Positions 16,212 through 25,760 of a stretch of DNA of 50,702 nt are shown here, piece by piece. Position 1 is the first letter of the stretch. Every line of letters begins with the position of its first letter. The translations under genes were made by a program, and so were the position numbers. Origin of the DNA: Bacillus sp. sid0103 (GTDB lineage Bacteria > Bacillota > Bacilli > Bacillales_B > DSM-18226); NCBI RefSeq assembly GCF_019219025.1, contig NZ_JAHUWN010000041.1:1-50702 (forward strand), written 5' to 3'. Below the pieces are notes generated by a model that was not told the origin of the DNA, searched no databases, and saw only the letters and a program-made list of their open reading frames with translations.

Positions 16212-17036
16212 TTAACTACTTTTTCGATCATTCATTCGTGCCAATATATTTAATACTTTTATAAAACTCATTTTCACTTCATAATCATTGCCAACGAAAA
16301 GTACTTCCCTTATCCCCTTGTTGATAGAATGGTTTAATACTTGATACAGACTGTTTATGTCGACGGATGCTGAAAATTCATTTTTATAACCATGCCGCAA
16401 CGACTCTTTTTTACCTTCATCCTGAGTTTCATATATTTTAATAGTATTTTCAATTTGCAGCGGAGAAAACTGATTAAAAATTAGCTCTTCCCCTGTTGTT
16501 TCTTTTGCAGGTATGATCCATAATTTTTTTGATCCAAATTTCATTTGATTAAACAGAGTCATAATCTTGTATTCTTGTTTTTCTAAAACAGGCTGGCGCT
16601 GCATCGCTAGTAATGAGGTATTTACTAAATCATATACATTGGTGGTCAGTGTATTTTTCCCTTCATCAACAATTAATCCACTGACCCCAGAAAACATCGC
16701 ATTAAATAAAAAAACCGTTAATTCTTCAATGGCTACTTTCTTATATAAGCCAACCTCATCTTTTTTCAAGTTGTAATGGTTCGTATATTCCTTTGCAATC
16801 GATTCCTCAGTAAATAACCAAACGCTCGGAATATCGTTATAGCCTATCCCGCAGAAAATGGGAGCCGTCCCATCCTTAATGCTTTCTACTGATGATTCCT
16901 TCCTTACCACCGTAAACAAGTCCTCTGTTTTGACGATGTCGAAGATAATTTCTTCATAACAGGACTGAAATTGTTCTGACGATTCTTCGTATCTATTTAA
17001 TAAAGCAATCTTATCCTTTACCAGACTTTCTGCCAT
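16212..17036 (-). CDS. T7SS-linked protein, weakly SseB-like
   Basis: 274 residues, soluble, no signal peptide. The stretch APIFCGIGYNDIPSVWLFTE followed by SIAKEYTNHYNL and GLIVDEG recalls SseB-type domains (plVFTsee.a..f), but I am not certain. It lies 15 bases after the 154-residue gene and before the junction of the duplicated toxin. It may be part of the immunity module of the upstream toxin or a T7SS accessory. ATG 17036 has a GGGGGG-rich site upstream. Confidence 0.45.
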   Translation of the reverse strand: MAESLVKDKIALLNRYEESSEQFQSCYEEIIFDIVKTEDLFTVVRKESSVESIKDGTAPIFCGIGYNDIPSVWLFTEESIAKEYTNHYNLKKDEVGLYKKVAIEELTVFLFNAMFSGVSGLIVDEGKNTLTTNVYDLVNTSLLAMQRQPVLEKQEYKIMTLFNQMKFGSKKLWIIPAKETTGEELIFNQFSPLQIENTIKIYETQDEGKKESLRHGYKNEFSASVDINSLYQVLNHSINKGIREVLFVGNDYEVKMSFIKVLNILARMNDRKSS

Positions 17037-17050
17037 CGAACCAGCCCCCC

Positions 17051-17515
17051 TTATTCAAACAGCTCAATTTCTATTTTAAAACACTCCTCCAAAGTCACTT
17101 CTGTTCGGATTGTGTTCTTGCTCAGATAATCTTCCTTTACATGAATAAGGTGATATTCATCATCAGATCCTAGTCTTTTCGTATACAGATCTCTATCTTG
17201 ATAATCGAGATTACACTCTCTGCCTAAATTGGAATCTGCCGTCACAATTTCCATCTCTTTATCATCCCGGAAAATACGAGCAACAAAAAATTCATAATTT
17301 TTGTATCGGGCGATAAAATACTCCCGATATAACTCCGAAACCTCTTCCTTTTTTACTTCTTTTTCATGTAAATCTTTATCGTATGCAGACATAGCAGATG
17401 TGAAACCTGGTTCTTTTCGGTGCATAAATAATTTGATGCTCGTTATTTGACCTTTAACCCTTGCTGCAAAGGCCTTATATTTTTTATTATCATAAACAGC
17501 AACGCATCTATCCAT
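17051..17515 (-). CDS. candidate immunity protein for the upstream toxin
   Basis: 154 residues, highly charged, beginning MDRCVAVYDNKKYKAFAARV, with no membrane segment. Family not recognised. It starts 16 bases after the stop of the toxin at 17531-19465, which is where the cognate immunity gene is expected. Function is inferred from position only. Confidence 0.55.
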   Translation of the reverse strand: MDRCVAVYDNKKYKAFAARVKGQITSIKLFMHRKEPGFTSAMSAYDKDLHEKEVKKEEVSELYREYFIARYKNYEFFVARIFRDDKEMEIVTADSNLGRECNLDYQDRDLYTKRLGSDDEYHLIHVKEDYLSKNTIRTEVTLEECFKIEIELFE

Positions 17516-17530
17516 AATACCCCCACACTT

Positions 17531-19465
17531 CTAATTATTATTAAAGTCTATTGGTTCAAAACGGCCGTTTCTAAAGATAGCAATTTTCTCCTCTTTGCCA
17601 TCAACCACCCTATACATCTCAGCACCTTCTTGAATGTTTGCCCGAGCATAATCCTTCACTTGCCACTCAGGAACAATTGTTTCATTTCTTCCGCCTAAGA
17701 AGCCATTATGTGTACAAGGATATGCATCAGTCGTTGAACCATAAAATTCTGTACCATATGGTATTTGAATCAAATCGTCCGACACATCACTGTATTTAAA
17801 GCGGATGACCGCATAAGAATCACCATCATCCGGATATGTTCTAATAACAACACCATCTTTTTCATACGTATAATCTAACCGTAACGTCTCAAGGGTTTCC
17901 TTATAGTCACCTGTTACATTTGCAACATCTTCATACTTTGCTACATAACCGGCAACGGTTGTATATGGCTTTTCTCTCCTTAGAAAGTCATCAATGGAGT
18001 CTATTGGTACTACCTTACTCATTAAAGTGTCTTCTGTTGGTTTTTCTACAGACTCCCGAAGGTAAAAGATTAAATTCATTTCACGATCTGACAATTCTGA
18101 TACTGGCGTCAGCTTAATGCGTTGAAATTCCTCTACACTGATATTATTTTCTTGTAAAACTTTTAAGATATTTTCTGAGATTCTTTCATCGGCCTGATCT
18201 GCCGCCTTAACGCTTCGACTTCCAAGATTAACCCCATCAATCCTGCTCAACACATCTTTCAGCTTATTCTCCACTGCATGGGTATTCTCAACAGGTATGC
18301 GCACCTTACCAACATCGCCAGCATTATCAATAGCCAAGCCCATTCTCCGCGACGGGGTAATGTTTTTCGCTTGTGTAATAGCAGAGTCTACTAACCTACC
18401 TGCTTCCAGTGTATCTTTTGCCAATTTATTTTTCATTACATTTGACGTATCTATTATTGCCGCTGATGCACTCTTCAAACGTGTAATCGATTGCTGGCCG
18501 GCTGTTTTTACCATGTTGTCAACATGTATAACACCTTGGCGGAAACTTCCTTGAGCACCTGTCTTTAAACCTAATTGTCCAATATTATCTCCAACGTTAG
18601 CAAGCCTTACCGTGCTGCTGAATTTCGTTAACCCGCTGACACCGGGAACAATATCCAATGGGGCCAATAATCCGCGGAACCACCTTTCCGATGTCCCTAG
18701 GTCCCGGCCTGACACCCAGTCCTTGCCGGAAACAGCTGAACTCAATTCCATCGCACCATATGCTGCCCCTAAGGCCATCCCTGCTGGGGGACAGATGAGT
18801 GTCGCCCCAACAATGACAACTAATGCCCCTATTTGCACCCAAAATTCTTTGTCTTCTTGTTGGTTCCGAATCGATTCGTACTCAAAGGCACGGGTGTTTA
18901 AAATGGCTTGCTGATATTCCTCTTGCGAAAATTCCTGGTCTGGATTAAGTTCTTTCCAAGCATCGTATTCAAGCTTCATTTGACTTGCATAGTAATTATC
19001 TCCACTAAACAAGTCATCCAAGCTTACTTCCGTTTTAGGAACTTCAAAAGATTGAGCAGGACCGTATCCTGCATAGACATACTGAATCTCTGTCGCCCCG
19101 ACTCGATTCGTCGTTGTATAGTTGGAAATTGTTAAGTCCCGCATAGCTTCAACAAAGGCATCCATATCTTCATAGAAGGGCTGATCAATCGTCCTGTCGA
19201 CGATATCGCCAACCTTTCCGGTAAAACTATGTAAGACCTTGAAATCTTCGAACAGCCCTTGGTACCTGCTTTTTTGGCTGGTGTGATGAAAGGAAATGAT
19301 CCCATCACTATCATAGTTCGCGATATCAGATTCAGCATCCTCTAAATTATCACTAAGATCTTTCAGAGTATCGATCATCCCTTTTCCCCAGCGGCCCAGG
19401 CCGATTAAATCGCCAATACCGTCTTTCATCTTATCCCAGTCTGACGGGATATATTTTACATCCAT
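17531..19465 (-). CDS. T7SS polymorphic toxin with unassigned tip
   Basis: 644 residues. The N-terminal ~405 residues (MDVKYIPSDWDKMKDGIGDL, hydrophobic segment about 209-235, pre-toxin TG-like SGKDWVSGRDLGTSERWFRG) nearly duplicate the toxin at 14233-16032. The tip after DVLSRIDGVN is different: it ends with GYVAKYEDVANVTGDYKETL, LRLDYTYEKDGVVIRTYPDD, IPYGTEFYGSTTDAYPCTHN and NETIVPEWQ. I recall similar tips on other polymorphic toxins but know no activity. ATG 19465 follows GGGGGT and lies four bases after the adaptor stop, so the two are coupled. Confidence 0.8.
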   Translation of the reverse strand: MDVKYIPSDWDKMKDGIGDLIGLGRWGKGMIDTLKDLSDNLEDAESDIANYDSDGIISFHHTSQKSRYQGLFEDFKVLHSFTGKVGDIVDRTIDQPFYEDMDAFVEAMRDLTISNYTTTNRVGATEIQYVYAGYGPAQSFEVPKTEVSLDDLFSGDNYYASQMKLEYDAWKELNPDQEFSQEEYQQAILNTRAFEYESIRNQQEDKEFWVQIGALVVIVGATLICPPAGMALGAAYGAMELSSAVSGKDWVSGRDLGTSERWFRGLLAPLDIVPGVSGLTKFSSTVRLANVGDNIGQLGLKTGAQGSFRQGVIHVDNMVKTAGQQSITRLKSASAAIIDTSNVMKNKLAKDTLEAGRLVDSAITQAKNITPSRRMGLAIDNAGDVGKVRIPVENTHAVENKLKDVLSRIDGVNLGSRSVKAADQADERISENILKVLQENNISVEEFQRIKLTPVSELSDREMNLIFYLRESVEKPTEDTLMSKVVPIDSIDDFLRREKPYTTVAGYVAKYEDVANVTGDYKETLETLRLDYTYEKDGVVIRTYPDDGDSYAVIRFKYSDVSDDLIQIPYGTEFYGSTTDAYPCTHNGFLGGRNETIVPEWQVKDYARANIQEGAEMYRVVDGKEEKIAIFRNGRFEPIDFNNN

Positions 19466-19469
19466 CACA

Positions 19470-19796
19470 TCATACCCCCAGTTTTGCGATGATTTGTTCC
19501 GCGATTGCTTCATCTGCCTGCATCATCGTATTTAGGATATCTATCACCAGCGCAGCAGCACGGGAGTAATTATCGTATAAATCCATTACCTTCTGATTCG
19601 CTTCTGCATATACATCCATTGCTTTTTTGGCTTTTCCTTCTGTGTAATAATCGATGTTCGCCAATTTTTCAATACTCGGTGTGGCATTGGTCTCTAGCTC
19701 TGTAATAATACCCTGCAAAAAGGTGAAAATGGTTGTCATCTCATCAGGATTTATATTAATCAGCAGGCTGGAACCGCCCCCATCAGCTTTAAGCAT
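19470..19796 (-). CDS. small helical adaptor for the toxin
   Basis: 108 residues, mostly helical, beginning MLKADGGGSSLLININPDEM, with no WXG motif. It precedes the toxin by four bases and overlaps the upstream gene by eight. Small helical partners that bind LXG-type effectors and help target them to the T7SS are known; this one probably plays that role. ATG 19796 follows AAGGAGG. Its last 11 codons recur in front of the second toxin. Confidence 0.6.
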   Translation of the reverse strand: MLKADGGGSSLLININPDEMTTIFTFLQGIITELETNATPSIEKLANIDYYTEGKAKKAMDVYAEANQKVMDLYDNYSRAAALVIDILNTMMQADEAIAEQIIAKLGV

Positions 19797-20499
19797 ATGA
19801 CTTCGCCTCCTTATAAGGGAAATCCATTTCATCAAATAGGACCTTCAAAAACCAGTATTGACTGGCATGATAATATTTTTTGTTTACAGTATCTACCATG
19901 ATTAACTTTTCGTTTTTCGTAAAAATGAGCCACTGCTGATAATAGTGCCAATTAAATCGATCCTTATGTTCCTCTTTAAGATGGAAGAATTCTAAATTCA
20001 TAAACATCTCTTCCGGTTCAAAACTCTCGGTCTCGCGTCTTTCTTGATTAGATAACTCTTTTTTTAAGAACGCTTTTTCAGTTTCAACTGGTTCTCTTAC
20101 AATCACCGGAAATTGTTCACTTAACATTTTTAATAATGTCGCTTTAGAAGTGACGCGTAACTGATAATGACCCTGTTTTTCCAACTCCACCAGCACAATG
20201 ACCTCATCACTTTCACGTTCACGGAAGGCAAAGAGAAGATTATTGATACGTACGTATTTCTTACTTTGATGGTAAAATTCAATGGTTCGGATGACCAGCG
20301 CCCCAGATTTTGTTATCTTTCCCTCGGGTGTGATGATTTTCTTCTCAATCAGCCGGTCATGTGCCTCTTTAAATACCTCTTCACCTTGTAATTGGTATAC
20401 TTCTTTCTCAGGTAAGCCAAAAAGAACAGTTCCACCAAAAGCCGCCGCTAAAAGGTATAATTCAGCCGTTGAAAACGTATCTGTTGATTGTCCCATCAT
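19789..20499 (-). CDS. T7SS accessory protein, possibly EspG/DUF5081-like
   Basis: 236 residues, soluble. The N-terminus (TFSTAELYLLAAAFGGTVLFG then LPEKEVY) looks like a helix followed by a winged-helix-like part, and the C-terminal part contains HYYQQWLIFTKNEKLIMVDT. I think it belongs to the DUF5081-type proteins found beside Bacillus LXG loci; an EspG-like chaperone role is only a guess. Start overlaps the previous stop by 4 bases (ATGA). Confidence 0.45.
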   Translation of the reverse strand: MMGQSTDTFSTAELYLLAAAFGGTVLFGLPEKEVYQLQGEEVFKEAHDRLIEKKIITPEGKITKSGALVIRTIEFYHQSKKYVRINNLLFAFRERESDEVIVLVELEKQGHYQLRVTSKATLLKMLSEQFPVIVREPVETEKAFLKKELSNQERRETESFEPEEMFMNLEFFHLKEEHKDRFNWHYYQQWLIFTKNEKLIMVDTVNKKYYHASQYWFLKVLFDEMDFPYKEAKSYA

Positions 20500-20795
20500 A
20501 AATTCTTCACTTCCCTTACTGAGCCGTCTTGAAGGAAATCATCTATGTAACCATCCAGGTTATTTAACGCTTTTGTTTGTTTTGCGACAGCGGACTTCAT
20601 ATCACGATGATATTTCTGAATGATTTCCAGATAACTTAAAAAGGAATCTCTAGATTTCCCGCTCCATTTGGCCGAATGAAGGTAAGAAATTAGTTGTTCA
20701 CAAGATTCATAGGTTTGTTCAATCGATTGCTCTAATGCCTTCGCCGCGGCCTTGGCTTCATTTACTTTATCCCCGTCAATTCTAACGCTCCCCAC
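20496..20795 (-). CDS. WXG100-like small secreted helper
   Basis: 99 residues with two predicted helices joined by KWSGKSRDSFLSYLE, a WSG variant of the WXG turn. This is the WXG100/YwqI-like pattern of small helical proteins that accompany T7SS effectors. GTG start, overlapping the previous gene by 14 bases. It probably forms a helper complex with its neighbours. Confidence 0.65.
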   Translation of the reverse strand: MGSVRIDGDKVNEAKAAAKALEQSIEQTYESCEQLISYLHSAKWSGKSRDSFLSYLEIIQKYHRDMKSAVAKQTKALNNLDGYIDDFLQDGSVREVKNL

Positions 20796-21192
20796 TGATC
20801 AATCGCTCCAATCTTTCCTGTAGCTCTTTCAATTCCTTTTCTCTTCTAACTCTTTCCGCTTCTGCCTCTTTAATGGCCAAATTTTTATAATGGACATAGC
20901 GTTCATATGCCTTATTTTTCGCAGCAACCAGTGAACTCCGCTTTTCTTGATCTGCCCGAAAATACTGTTTTAACTTTTCGGTTAGTTCTTCCCTGCTAGT
21001 TTCAAAATCATTTGAAGGTATTTTCGAGTTAGATAGATTCGGAATAGTACCTAGATATGAACTGTAGGCTCCATTTGCTTCTGATACCTTATGATCGTGT
21101 TCCGAGACGGCACTCCTGAGTTTTTCATACAGGTCGTAATAATCATCTCTTTTTCTCTCCGTATCGCTTTTGAACCAATCAAACATGGACAT
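20782..21192 (-). CDS. YwqH/DUF5082-like coiled-coil helper
   Basis: 136 residues, charged and predicted to be coiled coil (EAEAERVRREKELKELQERL near the end). It resembles YwqH/YxiB-type proteins that precede the YwqI and LXG genes in B. subtilis. It overlaps the essC stop by 14 bases, so the effector module is translationally joined to the secretion core. Start ATG 21192 follows GAGGAAG. Confidence 0.6.
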   Translation of the reverse strand: MSMFDWFKSDTERKRDDYYDLYEKLRSAVSEHDHKVSEANGAYSSYLGTIPNLSNSKIPSNDFETSREELTEKLKQYFRADQEKRSSLVAAKNKAYERYVHYKNLAIKEAEAERVRREKELKELQERLERLISGER

Positions 21193-24100
21193 TCACTTCC
21201 TCTCTTTTTACGCTAGGAGCAGCAATTTTGATCTTTTCTGCTTTGCCCTGTTTAATGTAGTAGGCTTCATATGGAAGTAAATTTGGCTCTTTATATGGTC
21301 TAGTTAGGACCTCAAGGATGTTCTGCTCCGTAATTCTCCCAATCAATATGCCCGTTTTTTGTTTCTTCACCGTGGTCGCGATATCATCGTATTGCCTTTC
21401 TAATGCACCATGAACGGCTCCGACAACAAAATGAATGCCTGCGCGAGCTCCAGTGTCCATTAGTTTTACAAGTGTCGATTGTTCTGTAAATGACATCGAT
21501 TCGATCACGAATGACACATCGGTTATGAAGACAACCATAGGGCGGATCTCCTTTAGAAAATCATTCCTAGTCGCACGTCCATTGGTGGCCATTTGAACTT
21601 GACGGAAGGCATCTTCCCTTGTTTCAAATAATTGCTGAAGCCGCTCGATAAACTCCTCCATTGAACCAGCATGGTCGGCATAAAGATTGACATTTTCCTT
21701 ATACATTCTAAATCTAGAAGCAGCATTGTCGATTAGCCCCACATCGATGTGATGATTAACTGAGATACTTGCGATCAGGGTTAGATAGGTTTGTTCCACT
21801 GCCTCAATTCGGTCACTTAAAATTAATGTAAACTGATCCTTAACAACACTTAATTCGATTGGCTCGACATTTTCAAAATCTACCGCAAATGGAATGCCAC
21901 CTTTGTTTAAAATGGCTTTTGTCTCCGGTTTCTCAATAAATTGAGTGAAGTCAATTGTTTCTGGAACCATCGGAATCGGCAATGGCAGCTTGCCTTTCCA
22001 AGCGTTCTTCATCTCTATACTTTCTTCTTGAATATGTTTAATAATCGTCAGAGTATCTTCACCTTTTACAGGCAGAGCTGTTTGAAACAAGGTTGGCTGA
22101 TCTAATTTAATCAAGCCGCGTCCTGGAACTTCTTCAATTGCTAACTCTGTTCTACCAACAATATTCCGCGGCTCCATTCCATCAATCATAAACAACGATA
22201 TCTGATGCTTAATATTTGCCAGGACCGGTGCCCGCATTGCACTTTGTCGCCCAGCACTGATCACCATATGGATTCCTGCACTGACACCTTCTCGTGCAAT
22301 CTGCGCCGCTATTCTCTCAAAATCGTCCCGATATGGAGCATCGCCAATGGAATCGATTGTATCGATGAGCAAAATAATAACGGGGACTGCCTCTCCACTA
22401 GCTCGTTCATACATTTGAATATTTCCTACACCATATTTACTTAATTTTTGTTTTCGTTCTTTTAACTCATTTTGCAGGCGGCGGAAAAGCTTTCCTAGTT
22501 TGATTTCCTCATCCACCATAATGGTATCTGCTGTATGCGGCAGGTCCCGTAATGGCAGCAAACCATTTGTCCCTAGGTCTATCAAATATAAATGGACTCT
22601 TTCTGGGCTATGATGTCTAGCAATATCCACGGCCACACTTTGTAAAAAGGTTGACTTCCCATAACCAGGACTCGCAAAGACGGCAAGATGCCCATCTTTA
22701 GAAAGATCCAATGTTAGTGGTTTTTGCACTTGCATTTCTGGGAGATCTAGAAGGCCGAATGTCACTTCTAATGGTTTCTTCTCTTCATACCAAGCTTCTG
22801 AATAACTCACTTCATCAAAATCTTGAAGGAAGATCCTTTCCTCTAATGGCGGCAGCCATGGTCTTGGAAGATCAGCAATCCTTTTTTCGTTTGCATAGGC
22901 ATGAATATAATCCACTACCGCATCTAGCTCCGTTGGGACTTTTTTAATGTCGCCTTTATTGGATAATCCACTTAAGTCATGTGAGAGGATATCATATTGG
23001 CCAAGATCATTAATGGCATAAATCGTTGTGTCTAATAAATCTTGATCATTTTTATCAGGAATGTAATCTGCCCCGCTCCAAGCACTTTGAAATAGTTCAT
23101 AAATTTCATTATTGCCGACCTGTAAGTAGGCACGACCAGGAAGCGTGATATTCGCGGCATCCGGCGTTTTCAAAATCTCTGTAGAATCACTGGCGTTTTG
23201 AACTTTGAGTGCCAGCTTAAATTTAGAGTTGGACCATATTTGGTCATCCACAACACCACTCGGCTTTTGTGTAGCCAGAATCAAATGAATCCCTAGTGAT
23301 CGACCAATACGGGCTGTCGAAACAAGTTCCTTCATAAATTCCGGCTGCTCGGATTTAAGCTCAGCGAATTCATCTGATATTAAAAATAAATGAGGCATCG
23401 GCTCATTAGCCTCACCTGATTTATACAGTTTTTGATATTGATTGATGTGGTTGACATCATGTTCTCCAAATAAACGCTGGCGCTTTTGTAATTCTGCTTT
23501 AATCGAAGCTAGTGCACGCATCGATTGCGTACCGTCCAAATTTGTAATCGTTCCTAATAAATGCGGAAGATTTTTAAATAAATTGGCCATTCCTCCGCCT
23601 TTATAATCAATTAACAGAAAGGAGGCTTCATGCGGATGAAAGTTTACCGCAAGAGATAGAATATACGACTGAATAATTTCCGATTTCCCAGAACCAGTCG
23701 TCCCAGCAACTAATCCATGTGGTCCATGTGCCTTCTCATGGAGGTTCAAATTGACAATATCTTCTTTCCCCCGCATTCCCAATGGAACTGCTAGGCTTTT
23801 GTAGGTTTCATTTTGTGTCCACCGCCAGTCAATACCGAGTTCCTCCACTTTCTCTACACCGTACATTTCGAGAAAGGTCACGCTTTCTGGAATCGAATTT
23901 TTCAAATTTTGTAAATGATTGAGCGAAGCCAGCGCACGTGAAAAATCTTCTTTATTAAAGCCTTCCGGAAATTGATCTGGTGTAAATCTTCGATTGACCA
24001 ATTCACCCTTCTCAAGGATCATCATTCCAGTTGAGGCATCACGGATATCAATCACAGTTTTCACTTGTTCAGGAAGAGACTGCATGACATCTTGCACGAA

Positions 24101-25717
24101 TACAAGGGAAACACCTAATTCACTTGGGTCCTCATTAAAGTATTCCATCACAGCATGATCCAATATCATCTTTTCATCTGTTATGAGCACAACAAAATGA
24201 GGAGTGAAATAAATTTTTTCACTTTTATTACTTTTCTCATTGATAGCAAGCTTGCGTGCTTTTAATATCTGATAAAGTGAGTTAAGGACTTGATCACGGG
24301 ACCGTTCGTGATAAACAAATCCCCTTACGTTTAGTTCTCGTAAACTAGCATGTGGGAGCCAGCGCATCCATTCCCATTTCCCTTTTTCCTCTTCAGGAAA
24401 GATAGTGACAAACTGGACATCATGGTAACTGTGAAATAAAGCAGACTGCATTACGAAAATTTGTAACTGTTCAAGCACAAGGGGACGCTGTCCAATGTAC
24501 CCAACAGGTCCATTCATTAATGACGTCACTGCCGGTACATCCTCTAATGTGAGATACTGAGCCCGAAGATTGCGGGCTGCATCCAACAGTTCATCTTTAT
24601 CAAGGGTAAACTCCTCGATATTGAATTCAATCTCAAAACTTGAATCCACCCGCCCTAATCCAACGCGATACATAAGGAAGTCATGATGTAAGCTAGTCTT
24701 TTCATAAATTCGGGGATCAACCTTCATTGCCATCACACGCAATTGCTCCACGTCTGGAAAGTGATAATAGAGGGCATGCCGCTGTTCTTCACTAGCTTGA
24801 TATAATTGCTGTGTCTTCTGTTTCAAGTACTCGCGGTAGCTTGTATCCCGTTCTTTAATATCTAAGCGGTATTGCTTCAGGCTTTTTAGATAGGATGTGA
24901 TTGAAAAAATGACCGTCGTTACTGTCATAGCCAGCATAATGATGATATAAAACCCATTCGATAGAAACAATGAGACCATGATCATTGCTGCAATCATCAC
25001 AAGCGGCGGAACAATCACCCGTGCGAGCTGTTCACTCGGTTTTCCAGGTTTATTAGAAGGTTTAGCAATTTTTCGTTTTTCCTCTGGCTCACGGTATATT
25101 ATCCTTGGTGAACGATGATAATCAGGGTAATGACTGCCGAAATCATTGTGAACGCCAAACAAACGAACCAATTTCGTTGCAATGATGGAGTCAGCACCCA
25201 GAATTTCAAGTTCCTCCTGGCCAATCTTCATCATCATCCCGTCAAAAAAAAGCTGGTCTCCTGGTTCTAGCAGCAGCACACCCGTTGTCCGAACATAGTT
25301 GTGGTAAACTTGACCGTCAAAGACTTCAAGTTTAAAAGGATCACCCAAATGTTCACGAATAAGTACAAAATCGAGGGCTGCGTTCTTGATTTTTACATCA
25401 TCGTAATCATTAGCACCAAAGGTAATACTATAATTTTCTGTTGTATCGTATACACACCGCTCCGTTTCTTCCTTGAAATAAATCTGGATCGGCTCGTCAT
25501 GAGTGTTTAATGTAAGGCATTCGTTTAACTGCAGCTGCTGTTTACCGATTGTGCATACAGCACCATCCCACATAATGGACAATGCTGGATGTAAATCGAT
25601 AAATGTAATCGTGTTGGAACGATCATTTCCGACTGTTATTGTTTTTGGTTCATTTATCGTTAAATGGCATTTGTGCAAATGATCTTTATAGCTCAGCAGT
25701 AATAATCGTTGTGCCAT
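21179..25717 (-). CDS. essC: T7SS motor ATPase EssC (YukBA)
   Basis: Membrane FtsK/SpoIIIE-type motor that drives WXG100 and toxin export. About 1512 residues: two N-terminal FHA-like domains (1-200), two membrane segments near 237-280 (VIVPPLVMIAAMIMVSLFLS), then ATPase domain 1 with Lys678 in GTTGSGKSE and Walker B LFLISDEFAE, domain 2 with Lys1021 in ASPGYGKSTF and Walker B IILLIDTID, and domain 3 from about 1290 in which the P-loop is lost. ATG 25717 follows AGAGGAAG. Order and size match Firmicute EssC. Confidence 0.95.
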   Translation of the reverse strand: MAQRLLLLSYKDHLHKCHLTINEPKTITVGNDRSNTITFIDLHPALSIMWDGAVCTIGKQQLQLNECLTLNTHDEPIQIYFKEETERCVYDTTENYSITFGANDYDDVKIKNAALDFVLIREHLGDPFKLEVFDGQVYHNYVRTTGVLLLEPGDQLFFDGMMMKIGQEELEILGADSIIATKLVRLFGVHNDFGSHYPDYHRSPRIIYREPEEKRKIAKPSNKPGKPSEQLARVIVPPLVMIAAMIMVSLFLSNGFYIIIMLAMTVTTVIFSITSYLKSLKQYRLDIKERDTSYREYLKQKTQQLYQASEEQRHALYYHFPDVEQLRVMAMKVDPRIYEKTSLHHDFLMYRVGLGRVDSSFEIEFNIEEFTLDKDELLDAARNLRAQYLTLEDVPAVTSLMNGPVGYIGQRPLVLEQLQIFVMQSALFHSYHDVQFVTIFPEEEKGKWEWMRWLPHASLRELNVRGFVYHERSRDQVLNSLYQILKARKLAINEKSNKSEKIYFTPHFVVLITDEKMILDHAVMEYFNEDPSELGVSLVFVQDVMQSLPEQVKTVIDIRDASTGMMILEKGELVNRRFTPDQFPEGFNKEDFSRALASLNHLQNLKNSIPESVTFLEMYGVEKVEELGIDWRWTQNETYKSLAVPLGMRGKEDIVNLNLHEKAHGPHGLVAGTTGSGKSEIIQSYILSLAVNFHPHEASFLLIDYKGGGMANLFKNLPHLLGTITNLDGTQSMRALASIKAELQKRQRLFGEHDVNHINQYQKLYKSGEANEPMPHLFLISDEFAELKSEQPEFMKELVSTARIGRSLGIHLILATQKPSGVVDDQIWSNSKFKLALKVQNASDSTEILKTPDAANITLPGRAYLQVGNNEIYELFQSAWSGADYIPDKNDQDLLDTTIYAINDLGQYDILSHDLSGLSNKGDIKKVPTELDAVVDYIHAYANEKRIADLPRPWLPPLEERIFLQDFDEVSYSEAWYEEKKPLEVTFGLLDLPEMQVQKPLTLDLSKDGHLAVFASPGYGKSTFLQSVAVDIARHHSPERVHLYLIDLGTNGLLPLRDLPHTADTIMVDEEIKLGKLFRRLQNELKERKQKLSKYGVGNIQMYERASGEAVPVIILLIDTIDSIGDAPYRDDFERIAAQIAREGVSAGIHMVISAGRQSAMRAPVLANIKHQISLFMIDGMEPRNIVGRTELAIEEVPGRGLIKLDQPTLFQTALPVKGEDTLTIIKHIQEESIEMKNAWKGKLPLPIPMVPETIDFTQFIEKPETKAILNKGGIPFAVDFENVEPIELSVVKDQFTLILSDRIEAVEQTYLTLIASISVNHHIDVGLIDNAASRFRMYKENVNLYADHAGSMEEFIERLQQLFETREDAFRQVQMATNGRATRNDFLKEIRPMVVFITDVSFVIESMSFTEQSTLVKLMDTGARAGIHFVVGAVHGALERQYDDIATTVKKQKTGILIGRITEQNILEVLTRPYKEPNLLPYEAYYIKQGKAEKIKIAAPSVKREEVNVHV

Positions 25718-25760
25718 CTTTCTCTTCCTCTCTATTACACAAGTATGCATTCATCTACTA

